A stretch of DNA of 36,771 bases, from contig NJFT01000315.1 in NCBI GenBank assembly GCA_002221725.1, positions 1 through 36,771 on the forward strand. The letters run 5' to 3'. Shown here in pieces: positions 21,782-32,584 of the stretch. A program made the translations under genes and the position numbers. Positions within the stretch are counted from its first letter, which is position 1; each line of letters starts with the position of its first letter. This stretch comes from Scedosporium boydii. Its lineage: Eukaryota > Ascomycota > Sordariomycetes > Microascales > Microascaceae. The notes under the pieces are model-generated. The model saw only the letters and a list, made by a program, of their open reading frames with translations. It was not told where the DNA came from and searched no databases.

Positions 21782-22804
21782 GGTCGAGCTTCAGAATATG
21801 AGATGGCGAGGGATGAATTGCGAGTGTAATGTTTGTAGTTGCTGAACTTCAGCTTAGTGAAGGATCCTGAATAAATTGCGGTAAACCTGCGTGGGAGCAA
21901 AATTGGCAAACAGCTTCCTTTCTCTCGGAAAGCTCCCGAGCTTTGAAGCCTCCTCAACTTTCGAAGCTGTGTGAGGCGCGTTTGGCTGGGCCACATTCGC
22001 TTACCCCAAGCCCGGTGGCAACTCCCGGCCATGATCCTGCATAGAACTATATTCATCGTATGATGGAAGTGGATCGCGCTTCCACGGGGCATTAGGCGGT
22101 CATTCGGCTCTGAATCTAGCAGACCGGCCCACATTCCCCTAGATGGGGCGCCATGGGGAAAAGCGGCAAAGCTGGCACACCGCCAAGACTAAATTTTGAC
22201 CGCCGGTCAACGGGGATAGGCGGCAGGACTTCCGTGATATCAAAGACCCTGGAAACGACCCACCTCACACAATTCGCTAGCTCTTTCCAAATCGGAGATT
22301 CGGAGATGACATCCACTTACTTTCCCTGGCGGAGCAGGAATGAATGCACAATACCCCGTTCCCCATTTTGATTACCACGCGGGGGGAGGCGGGAATGAGA
22401 GATCGTGGTAGTCTACCCCAGTCTCGACTTCTGTTAGCTCATGAGTCTAGATCCCAATAATCGGGTCTCTTTACGAGAGATGCACTTCGTCCTTAGTTTG
22501 ACTGGGGAGCCTTCGCTTTCCAAGGCTTGTAGTCCGTACCCTAGAGTAACCCTTGTGGTTCTGGAGCTTATCCTTCAACGGATGTTCGGACCCGGTTGAT
22601 TCTCCGGATGACAGCTTAAATTTGGCAAGCTTGCTGATTTTAAATCTACTCTTCTTGTCATTGTCATAAACGTTGCGTCGTGTGTCTCAGAGAAGCCATT
22701 ACCCTCAGAGACCTCCAACCCTTCAGACGACCTTGACTATCATTCCATTACATTTTCAAATTCATCTTCCCTCGTTTCCCATTCCTAAAGTAATTATAGC
22801 CAAG
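21782..22804. promoter_or_regulatory. Divergent promoter region, aldolase / dehydratase
   Basis: This 1.0-kb stretch separates two head-to-head genes for consecutive pathway steps, so shared control is likely. It contains a perfect inverted repeat TTGACC-GCC-GGTCAA at 22196-22210. Close by, at 22180-22186, is CCGCCAA, which fits the CCNCCAA consensus described for the galacturonate regulator GaaR. A short tandem repeat CGGAGATTCGGAGA occurs near 22302. Two Zn2Cys6 regulators are encoded within 5 kb. Which motif is used is inference. Confidence 0.55.
22196..22210. promoter_or_regulatory. Candidate operator palindrome TTGACC-N3-GGTCAA
   Basis: A perfect 6+3+6 inverted repeat lies inside the divergent aldolase/dehydratase promoter, about 415 bp from the aldolase start and 595 bp from the dehydratase start. 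Its centre, CCGCCGG, holds overlapping CCG/CGG triplets, the half-sites favoured by Zn2Cys6 proteins. Function is inferred only. Confidence 0.4.
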
Positions 22805-24473
22805 ATGACGGTGCCAGGCCCGACGGTTGAAGATGTCAAGATTGTTGACTTCAAGGTAATCGACCTTCGCTTTCCGACAAGCTTGAACGGTGTCGGCTCC
22901 GACGCGATGCACGTCGGCACCAATGGATCCCAGCCTTATATTCAGCTCATCACAAACCATACCGGCCTCATAGGGGAGGGAATTGTACGTTTTTCTAGAA
23001 TCCTGTTTCGCCTGACATTCCCCAAAGCTCCGGGACTAACAAAATAATTTGTCTTCAACGACAGGCGTTCAGCAACGGCCGAGGCAACGAGCTTATCTGC
23101 ATGTGCCTCGAAACCTTCGCCAAGCGTGTCGTGGGAAAGACTATGCACGAGCTCACCCGCAACATGGGCAAGACCTGGCGTTACATGGTTTCCGATTCCC
23201 AATATCGGTGGGTCGGTCCCGAAAAAAGCGTAACGCACCTCGCCATGGCTGGAGTCATGAACGGCGTGTGGGACCTCTGGGGCAAGATTCTTCGCAAGCC
23301 TGTGTGGCAGATTGTCTGTGATATGACACCCGAAGAGATCGTGCGGTGCATTGACTTCCGGTACATCACCGACGCCATCACCCCCGAGGAAGCTATCGAG
23401 ATGCTAAAGAAGGCGCAGGAGGAGAAGGAACAGAGGTTAACTGAAGCGTTCGGGAACGTCGCCGTTCCTGCATACTCGACCAGCCCCGGCTGGATGGCAT
23501 TGTCCGGGGACAAGATGCGGGAGGTGCTAGATGAGGAGATTAAGATGGGGTATAAGGTTTTTAAGTTCAAGGTCGGGTCTGATGTGGAGGCGGACAGAGC
23601 CAAGTTGGCGACTGTGAGGTCGGTGATAGGGTATGATAAGGGATTCCAGTTGATGATTGATGCAAATCAGGTACGTTTCTGAGTTTTTCTTCTTCTTTCG
23701 GATTGAAGGTGGGCTCATATTAATATAAATTGGGTAGGTATGGAGCGTTCCTGAAGCTATCGAATACATGAAGCAGCTGGTTGAGTTTCAGCCGGTTTTC
23801 ATTGAGGGTAAGGGAGTGTATTTAGAAACCCCCATCAACAGGAATGCAGGGGCTGACTTTTATACGATTAACAGAACCAACGAATCCTGACGATGTCCTC
23901 GGCCACGCTGCCATCCGGAAAGCTCTCAAGCCATTCGGCGTTGGTGTCGCCACTGGAGAGGCAGCCCAGAATCGCGTCACATTCAAGCAACTTCTCCAAG
24001 CTGATGCCATTGATGTCTGCCAAATCGATGCTGTCAGACTCGGAAGTGTTAACGAATGCTTGGTAAGGAACCTCGTAGCGCAGGCTTGGAAAAGCAAACC
24101 CTCCTAGAGCCTCCAGCACACTAACAGTATCCTAACGCAGGCCGTCATGCTCATGGCCTCCAAGTTCGACGTCCCCTGTGTTCCACATAATGGTGCCATG
24201 GGCCTTACCGAACTTACCTCGCACCTCAGCCTTATCGACTATGTGGCGATCACCGGCCGCAAGTCCATGCTTGAGTATGCCGATAGCTTCCGTGAAAATC
24301 TTCGCCATCCAAGTAGGATCCTCAATGCCTATTATGAAACTCCCCTGGCTCCTGGATACTCTATTGGGTACACTGACGAGGCGTTGGAGAAGTACATATA
24401 TCCTACTGGCAGCTTTTGGAGGTCTGAGGTTGGCTTGAAGATTATCAATCAGCCTACCGGCGGGGAGCTATAG
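22805..24473 (+). CDS. L-galactonate/L-fuconate-type dehydratase (enolase superfamily)
   Basis: Five exons, 22805-22984, 23065-23670, 23738-23807, 23875-24062 and 24141-24473, encode 458 aa. All introns are GT-AG and phase-consistent. The protein belongs to the enolase-superfamily group that includes fungal L-galactonate dehydratase (LGD1/GaaB) and animal/bacterial L-fuconate dehydratase. It converts an L-sugar acid to the 2-keto-3-deoxy acid. Active-site parts are all present: the KxK pair Lys227/Lys229, Mg ligands Asp259 (IDANQ), Glu285 (FIEEP) and Glu314 (ATGE), and the Asp337/His364 dyad ([16 protein letters not shown]). The substrate block [17 protein letters not shown] near the N-terminus is also conserved. 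L-galactonate and L-fuconate differ only at C6, so the sequence does not decide between them. Its 3' end lies 88 bp from the convergent regulator 2. Confidence 0.9.
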
Positions 24474-24561
24474 GGAGGTTGATTTTTTAAGAAAGATACA
24501 CAGGACAAATTCTACGTGTAAGACGTCGGTTTCATTGCAACTTCTAGACTTGTTGTTTCAT

Positions 24562-26723
24562 TTATTGGATACATGACAAGATCCTTTGCTTCCTTTGCAT
24601 GTCTTCTAGGATTGTGACGACTGTACCTAGACTGGAGATTGCCCAGGGCCGTATATTTTGAATGGCCAAAGTTTGTAATTCATCAATGTCTGGAACTAGG
24701 TGCTTCAAGACTGGACTAAGCGACGAAAGAGTTAAGACGATGACGGCGCCGAGGGATCTACATTTCCGCATCATTAGCATTCTCCGAAGTTTTGTGTCTC
24801 TCATATCTTTTTACTCGTGAGAGGAAACTTACGACAGAGAAAACGTCCACGTGTACGGGCTCGGTTTTTGGAGGATAACCGTTGCGTGCCGCAGATACAA
24901 CCGGCAGCTTTCGATACTAAGAGCCGCCTTTTCTATGATTGACTCCGGATGCGGTCCGGGATTCATGGAAATATTCAGCACAAATGGACGGTAGATGATG
25001 TGCCGCGCAGCAAAGTAACGAATCCTCAAAACCGCCTCGCGATCGTTCGCTGCTGGGCCCACGACCAAGGAAGGTCGATAGGCCTCTGGTATGGACGCGT
25101 ACCACAAATCGAGCTGCCTTTGGAGCTCGTCGCATACCCCCATCATGGAAGATATCTCTTGAGTCGAAAACTCTTCGGGAGCCATCAGGGATGTGGATGA
25201 CAGAGTTAGAACGTACCTTTTTCGGCTAGGGTAGAGGGAGTTGTGAATACGATTGAGGAGCCGGCGGATGGAAGTTTCGGCTAAGAAGCAGGTGTGTATC
25301 ATCCCGCCGAGGTTGCTGCAGGAGGGCAATGGTGTCTCGTCGATAAGCTGTTGCAAGCCGCTCCGAGGAAGTTCGAGCTCGGCGAGACGGTCGCATTCGA
25401 CGAGGAATGAGGACCAGATTAGCCGGAGGGTACTTTCACGGGATTCTGCGCTTTCATCACGGGCATCAAAGTCAAAACTAGGTTATACGTTAGCCCGCCC
25501 CCCATCTCGGGAGCAAATAAAATAAAGCGAGGACATCACAAAGGAGGAAATCTGGCGCACCCTGACAGTTTGAACTGTAGAAAGGTGCAAGCGGAATGGA
25601 TCAACCTCCAACTTTGCAATGGCCGAACGATGTACGCAAAATAAATGCTCGCGAGCACCAAAGTTTGGGCTAAAGGAACACTGTACGAAACCGACCAAGA
25701 CGATAGCGATAGCAATGCCGGCATGGCGTGCTGCATGAATTCCATTCCGGGAGGCGACGTAGAAAAGTCCCTCGTCTCAGGTGACGCTATCGCAGCCGCG
25801 CCGACCGCGAGGACGGAGAGGCACATGGCAGACTCAACGCTCGAATCTACACCGCGATCAAGGAATGCGAGATATATCCTGCGGAATGACTCCTCGTCGA
25901 GAACCGGGTGGTTGGAGTGTGCCGTGGCGAAGAAACTGTTGACGAGGCAGTCGGCGGTTTCCCGATCAACGTGAATCGGTGGCGCCGGAGAAGGAAGAGA
26001 TTCGAAGGATAATTGGGGTGGGAGCGGATTCTTCGATTCGAGGAGGAAGAATAGGTCATTTGGGTAGTCGCCCACAAGAGCTTTCATAGCTGGAAGGCCT
26101 AGAAGGTAGCTAGACGAAGTCTTGTGTTTGTGCGGGATATCAAGCGGAGGTAGTGCAGAGACGTCGTCTGGCTGTCGGTCGTAGGGCTGGGAGGGCCATG
26201 GCGTAAGTGGAACGTTGAGGCGGGTGCAAACCCCAGGTACGGAGGAGGTGTGGCTATTTGGCGAAGTCCCTCGAACATCTTCCTGGGCGGATCGAAGTTG
26301 AAGTTCGGACGATAAGGCGTCCACGGCACGGGTGTTGAGGTCTAGTACGGACTCAATGTGTCGGAGTTTATTCAGGATCTCTCTCGTGCCTCCAGATGTA
26401 TCAATCCTGAAATATTGAAATATCTTGACGGTTGATATCTATGGCCAGTAAAATGTGCTGGAAATGTTATTATTACACATACCTCTGGGATGGCATCTCA
26501 TCATAGTGACACTCCACCTCGGCCTCGAGACAATTCCTGCATCTTGGCTTTTCGGCATCGCAACGGCGTTTCCTGAGGGTTTCAAGTTAGCACTAGAGAG
26601 AGGACAGTGGCGTTGAGTAATACCCCCAATCTAAAAAGGCCCGGTTAACCGCCCAGTGGGGATCACTTACCGGTGACGGCAAAACGAGCAAGCCAGAGCT
26701 ACTCTTTTCCGATTAAAGCTCAT
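24562..26723 (-). CDS. Zn2Cys6 transcription factor 2
   Basis: Five exons, 26723-26671, 26572-26483, 26406-25561, 25477-24833 and 24757-24562, encode 609 aa. The first two exons together form the zinc cluster CSFCRHRKRRCDAEKPRCRN followed by CLEAEVEC (Cx2Cx6Cx6Cx2Cx6C, residues about 12-39). Exon 3 begins with a likely coiled-coil linker (ILNKLRHIESVLDLN). The fungal-specific transcription factor domain follows, with CLVNSFFATAHSNHPVLDEESF, DELQRQLDLWYASIPEAYRP, IRYFAARHIIYRPFVL and, in exon 5, HLVPDIDELQTLAIQNIRPW. All four introns are GT-AG with sensible branch sites (for example GCTAACG in intron 3). It sits between the dehydratase and the sugar transporter, so it is the best candidate for pathway-specific regulator. 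Confidence 0.88.
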
Positions 26724-27356
26724 GGCTACAAGTATTCTGCGGAGACTGAAGATAAGAGATAGTGATATGCAAGGTCTCAGGCGGCACGAGAAGCCGTCGG
26801 GGGGAGGAGGAAGAGAAAACCTGGGGAGTTGGGCAATGCCGGATCTTGGGGGTTACATCGACACGTCGACGTAAATTCGGGCTAAGTTCACCCGAACCCG
26901 GATTTGGTTAGAGCTGGACCCAAGTCTCACCCTGTGCTCTCTCACCTGCCCCGATTTACACTGCGACGATGTAGTGCCATTGATCGGCTGATGATTGGGT
27001 GGTTGGGGGAGAAGGAGTCTGTAGACGCAATTTTTCGTAATAATCCCTGGTTATGAAGACTACGAAGTAACCTCTCGAACCATGTAAAAGTTATAGAATA
27101 TGGAAGACAAGCTCGAAAAGTGCTGGGTATTAATACATGCTTTGCCGGGCTTTTTGTACCGGACTTGTGGAGAAGAAAAACTCGAAATTTAAAAAGACAA
27201 GTATGCTGGCTCGGTCTGTACCTAAGACCGAAAAGTGGAGCTGGGCGGCCATAAACTATTATCTACTTCGTATAACAGAAGGTGGAAAAGGGAATGGGAA
27301 CCGTCAGGAGATTTAGGTTGCCCCCTTAATCTCCTATCATTCCATCCACCGGTCAT
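26724..27356. promoter_or_regulatory. Intergenic region upstream of regulator 2
   Basis: These 633 bp lie between the regulator 2 start and the 3' end of the transporter gene, both on the minus strand. The stretch holds the regulator promoter and the transporter terminator region. No coding sequence was seen. Confidence 0.45.
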
Positions 27357-29388
27357 TTAGACACGCCCCTCCACGTGCTCAGAGCTCTCACTCTGCTTGC
27401 CTTCAGCAGCGCCGGCAATCCTTCGCTCTTCGGCCTCGATGAAGGCAAGAGGTCTCTCACGCTGCGTAAGATCGGGCTTTCCGCAGACGAAGATGGAGGG
27501 GTTCTGGATGAAGATCTGGTCCATATCCTCGAGGGTTCGACGAGTGGTCTCTGGGTAAAGGAGGTAGACAACAGGGAAGTACGCCCAGCAGATGATAGCG
27601 AAGACTAACTACAGTCAGACACAAATGCTGTTGTGCTTCCTTTCTTTGGAGAATCCTATTCCGAGTAGGGGTTGCAACTTACTAAGATAGAATCCCCATT
27701 TGAGGTTGTCGACACCAACTTTGGTGAATTGTGTGACAATAAAGCCGCCCAGCCAGTTGGTGGCTGTGGCCGCCGCTGCACCCCTGGTTCGCCAGCCGAT
27801 GGAGTTGATTTCGGAGTTATATACCCAAGCGACCTTGGCAAAACTGGTTCCGTAAAAGAAGTAGTAGAGGAAGAACATTGCCGTTACAACTCGGCCCAGC
27901 TGTGATGGTGTTAGTATTTAGGCCTACCATAGGATGTGTGCTTTCGGTGAATGGGCACCTACAGTGGCCTCCTTGGATTCATCACTCTGGGCAGCCTTGA
28001 GGCAGAGAGATGCAATAAGATAACAAGAGCCCATTGTAAAAGCACCGTATAACATCATTCTGTAATGCAAGGGTTAGTGCCATATCTACCTTCTGGAAGT
28101 CTCAGCAATGCGGCTTCACTTACTTGCGACGGCCAAAGTTGTCAATAAGGAGCAAACAGCAGAAAGCGGCACCTAGGTAAATGGTTCCATTAACGCCAGT
28201 CAGGAGTCGGCTTGTCTGCTCATCATAGCCAACGCTCTGCTGGAGAAGGGTAGGAAGGTAGTATCCAAGAGCGTTCACACCGCTGAATTGCTGCATAAAC
28301 TGGGTACCGCAAGAAAGCAACAATCGGCGGAAGGTCTGGGTCTTGTCTCGGCCTTGGAGAACATCCATGACGGGGACCCTATCCTTCCTTTCGAGCTCGA
28401 TTGAACCTTGAATAGAGAGGAACTCGGCTGCGACTTCCGGATGATCAAGAGGCGTGTCCTTTCCATGAAGACGAGCAATTACCTTGCGAGCGTCTTCATG
28501 GCGGTCCTTGAGCATAAGCCACCTCGGAGATTCCGGGACGCATAGGAGGGCGGACGCAACGACGATGGGGAAAAGAAGCTGAAATCCAAGGGGGAAGCGC
28601 CATTGCAAGGGCCCAGAGTGGAAAAAGAGTCCATAATTCATCCAATTCGCGAGACAAAAGGCGGCAGTGTTGCAGAGAGAGCCGACAACGACGAGTTTGC
28701 CTCGGATGCGAGGCTTGGAGCATTCGGCTTGAAATACTGGGCATGTGGACGAGGAAACGCCTATGTAGGTCGGGATTACAAGCGTTAATATGTCTTTCGC
28801 GACGATGGAATTCATAGATGGTGGTGGACTATAGCAAAAATAGCTTACCCATTCCGAACCCGTTGATTATTCGGCCGATAATCATCTGGGGGAGGTGCCA
28901 GGAAACGATCTGTAGCAGGGCACCGATGAAGTTGGTCGTCAATCCCACCGCGACTGTCTTACGTCTTCCGAGTTTATCTCCCAGCGCGAAGGCAAAAATG
29001 GCCCCGAATAAGGCTCCAAGCTAATGAGAATAGGGGCAATTAGCGAGATGATCGTTGTGAACAATATGAAGCCCACTCCAGGGCAAAGATCGGACTGCGC
29101 TACTACTTACAGCGAAGCAGCTGGACGTGATACCCGATACATTCGCCTTGTTTGTCTCTGGAAACCATTTTTTAAAGTCCTTGGAGATCAGGACGCCCGA
29201 GAACACCCCCTGATCGTAGCCGAACCATGACATGGAAGCTAGGAAAGGTGAGAGGTTAGACAGGCGTTCGACAGGTGTTGTGGAGACCTGGTACTCGCAG
29301 GGTATGAAATATGAAACGTACTGGCATTCGCCAAAGTGATGAGCACGATCAGCGTCGTGCCGCTGAAGCGCTCGCTGAGCCTGAGCAT
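27357..29388 (-). CDS. MFS hexose-type sugar transporter, seven exons
   Basis: Seven exons, 29388-29322, 29238-29111, 29020-28849, 28760-28124, 28059-27963, 27899-27683 and 27604-27357, encode 521 aa. Every join is GT-AG and keeps the phase. Sugar porter motifs appear in order: MSWFGYDQGVFSGVL at helix 1, GDKLGRRKT after helix 2, PESPRW (about 198-203) after helix 6, QQFSGVNALGYYLPTLLQ at helix 7, NFGRRK after helix 8, and PETTRRTLEDMDQIF (from about 457) after helix 12. The QQFSG.NA.GYY and PET...LED pattern fits fungal transporters of monosaccharides such as hexoses or quinate-like compounds. It is head to head with the GRE2-like reductase gene and upstream of regulator 2. Uptake of the pathway sugar or sugar acid is a reasonable inference. 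Confidence 0.92.
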
Positions 29389-30653
29389 GGTGGCAATTGT
29401 GGCTAATAGACAGAGAAGATATGCGCTTGCGAATGGATGCTTGGGGAGGAATTTGAAAGAACAAAGTGTGGATGGGAGTTTTAAACCCTTATCCTGTTTG
29501 CGTTGAGAGAGCTCCGACGGAAAGGTACAAACTTGAACGAATATATAGATATATCTGTGTCCAACAACAACGGCTCTCACATACGACGATGTGATGGTGT
29601 AGACAGGGATTTGCTTCAGTTTCGCCCTCCTGACAGGCGACACCTGCATGAGACCAGAACAAGGAGTATTCGAGCCCTTTCCTAATTCGAACTCAAATTC
29701 TTCGCTAAATCAAGCATGAGACCCCATGGGGTCCGTATGCGGAGATGGAGTGTGTGGAGAAAGACGGGGAGTGGTACCCTGAGCGTGGAGATGGAAATTA
29801 GGAGTCCGGGGATGGATGAGCCACCCAATGCTTCATTTTACGATTATCGATCGATCGAGTTGTGGTCGTCTGTCTCTATGTGGAGTGCAGAGAGGTGAAG
29901 AGCATCTGTCTCCCCTGAGCTTCCCCCCTTGGCTGTCGAGCGAGGAAAATTCTCAGAGCCGAGGGGCGACCGAGACCCCGGATCGACAGCTTTAGCATCC
30001 TCCTCGTTTTCGTAGGGCCCCAGCACCAAAGACTGCCGGTCGCATGCTAGTGTTCATTATTGGGGACCGAGTTAGTCCTAATTTGCCTACAGTGTCCGGT
30101 AGTTTGGGTCGGTCTTCAAGCACATCTCGTTCATGAGTGGCTGTAAGAAAGAGACTAGCAGGGTATGCGGGGATGAACGGCAAGATGAGCCGCATGCCTT
30201 CTAAACTTCTATCCACGTAGCGGGACGACGGAACAGCAAGACAGGAGTGGTTCCTTGACCGACCCAGAAAGACAAGGGTAGCGTATCGGCGGCAGCAGAA
30301 GCCGAGGGGAAGGAACTGGTGCGGGGAAAGAACCCAAGGCCAACTCCACTCCTCCATTTTCAATTGGCATCGAAAACCATCACGTTCGGGGACAGCCGTC
30401 GCGTATCTGCGGAACCCTATCTTCTCGCCGTCAACATTTATTACCGGCCCAGACGAGATCAATATTAGAGTGATCTCTACGCCCACCACCAACAGCTCGT
30501 TTCGGGTCTCACCTCCGAACAGCCTCACACCACCTCCACCCAATAGGCCAAGTGCTCCCTCTTCATTCGACATTCCTCAAAAAGCATCAAGTCTTTCGGC
30601 TCTCTTTTGTCCACAAAGCCAAACCCCCTCCCCCCAGAAAATCGAAAACCGTC
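29389..30653. promoter_or_regulatory. Divergent region, transporter / GRE2-like reductase
   Basis: This 1.26-kb region contains both promoters. Open frames on both strands, including 30573-29992 on minus, have no family motif. Just upstream of the reductase start (30480-30650) the sequence is C-rich with short C-runs, typical of a fungal 5' UTR. It also holds GGGTCGGTC near 30104 and its inverse GACCGACCC near 30256, which could pair as an inverted repeat over about 150 bp. Confidence 0.45.
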
Positions 30654-31848
30654 ATGATGACCACCAGCTCGTAGGTAGCAATCTAGACACCAGAAATCCA
30701 TTACCGCTCTCCGGTCGATATGATAAGCAATTGAATTGCCACCCTGTCCCTAACGAAATTAGCAGAAAACCAATTCTCGTCACAGGTGCCACTGGATTCA
30801 TCGGGGCCCACATCGTTGACAATCTCCTCTCCCGGGGCCTGAAGGTGCGAGGCACCACACGGTCACTGGCTAAAGGTCAGGCCATGATCGACGCGCGACC
30901 ACAGTATAAGGGCCAGCTTGAGTTTATACCAATTTCCGACTTTGAAAAGTCTGCCGACTTTACCAGTGCTGTTGAGGGTGTAGGCGGGATCATCCACACA
31001 GCGAGCGTATGCCTCCATCCCCACTCCTCCCTTGCACCCTATGTATTGTATGATAGACTAACATAGTACATATATGTATATTACAGCCGTTGAATTATGC
31101 TGCCAAGGACAACGAAAAGGAACTTGTTCTCCCAGCTATCCGGGGTGTTCGTGCTATCCTACAGGCATCTATGGTGAACCCTGAAATTACACGTGTGGTC
31201 ATCACCTCTTCCTTTGCTTCAGTACTTGATGGCAATCGCAAGGCCCCGCCATACTTTACTTACACTGGGGCAGATTGGAACCCCATAACCTACAAAGAGT
31301 CTATTGACAGCTCTACCCCTGCGTTTATTGCTTACCGTGGCTCTAAGAAGTTTGCCGAGCTTGAGGCTTGGAACTTCATCAAAGGGAACAAGGAGAAACC
31401 GACTTTTGACATTGTTACGCTCTGCCCTCCTATGACATTTGGCCCGATTGTACATCCTATCAACAACGTCGATGATCTAAACGAGTCTAACGCCAACCTG
31501 TGGAGTATCGCTAAGGGAACCAAGCCCCTCCCAGTATCACGAGTTCCTTTCTGGATCGATGTTCGGGATTTAGCCCAGGCTCATGTTGAAGCACTGCTAC
31601 GACCTGAGGTTGGAGGAAGGCGATATACGCTAGCATCGCCAGAGCGGTTCTCGTATGGGAAGGCTGCACACATTATGGTGGATTGCTTTGAGAGCTTAAA
31701 GGGTGTGGAGCCTGAGGAGCAGGTTATTGATGAGTCGTATGGTCTGGATGGCGAGACGGCGGCGAAGGACCTTGGGATTGAGTATCATTCTTTCCGGGAA
31801 ACTGTCACCGATCTAATCTCTGGCTTGATGAACGGTAGTGGCAATTAG
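30654..31848 (+). CDS. GRE2-like NADPH aldehyde/ketone reductase (extended SDR)
   Basis: Three exons, 30654-30670, 30766-31006 and 31087-31848, encode 339 aa, the family's normal length. A tiny first exon encodes MMTTS. Intron 1 (donor GTAGGT, branch CCTAAC, acceptor TTAGCAG) joins it to KPILVTGATGFIGAHIVDNL, the NADP-binding Rossmann motif. Intron 2 joins HTAS to PLNYAAKDNEKELV. The catalytic Ser lies in VVITSSFASV and the YxxxK motif is YRGSK. Relatives reduce methylglyoxal, lactaldehyde and various ketones, or flavonoid-type substrates. Beside an aldolase that releases a hydroxyaldehyde, it could reduce L-lactaldehyde or L-glyceraldehyde; that is inference. An unspliced frame starting at 30470 would add about 100 proline-rich residues, which I regard as 5' UTR plus intron. 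Confidence 0.87.
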
Positions 31849-32584
31849 CTGAAAAAGACAAAAAGGGAAAAAAAGAAAAGAAAAAATCTTGTTTTGGTAG
31901 TGTTAGGTACGAATGGCGTTAGAGTCTATGTAAAGGACAAGCGTTGGTCTGACCAGAATCCTGGGGAGGGCTCATGCCGTTCAACCTGATATCGCAATAT
32001 TGTCACCCCCAAGGGTCTCCACATAGAAAAACTAAATATGCACGTGCGGATATAACGGCAACAGTCCACTCTCGGACACGGGAGTGATCCGCACATCTCC
32101 ATAGTATAAACTAACTGCAGAGCACAACGCTAAGCTTTCTCCCTACCAACAGACAAGGTAACCCAAGAGACCAGCGCGGAGACACGGCATGTTCAGAGCC
32201 ATATGCCCCCGCCCCATGAACGGCTCTTGGCGTCAGAGGAGGCAGCGTAATCAGATCTACGTCAACCACGCTAACGCACAGAGGCCACTTACAACCGCAT
32301 GAGAACCGGGGGTAGTCGGCCAGCCACCAACATTTCCTGTTCCCCGCATAAGACCCCGAAAGAACTTTCGTGGATACAGCCGACTAGTGGATATGTTCCG
32401 TCGAAGCATGGGCGCAAAATCTCGGGATTTGGTCGATAAAGAGCATCAGTTCTGTTCGTCTTCCCCCCCAAAAATATATCACTGGGAAGGCCTGTTTGTC
32501 ATCGTGAGAACGAACAACTAGAAATCGACACCCCCGAGAGGCTCATTTCAAAAGAAGAGAACTTCCTTTGCTAGCCCCCCAAAA
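31849..32584. other. Intergenic, reductase to alcohol dehydrogenase
   Basis: These 736 bp separate two genes on the same strand. The stretch holds the reductase 3' end and the dehydrogenase promoter. An A-rich tract follows the reductase stop (31855-31888). No further gene was seen. Confidence 0.5.

Noticed and set aside
20801..24473. Canonical D-galacturonate (gaaA-gaaD) cluster
   Set aside because: The aldolase and dehydratase fit, but no galacturonate reductase (gaaA/GAR1) is in the window, and in Aspergillus gaaC is paired with gaaA, not gaaB. It remains possible if these are the only copies in the genome.
25200..25260. Extra intron in regulator 2 after SLYPSRKR (GTACGT donor)
   Set aside because: The donor and a nearby CTAAC look good, but no acceptor gives an intron length that keeps the frame, and the retained sequence is open and family-compatible.
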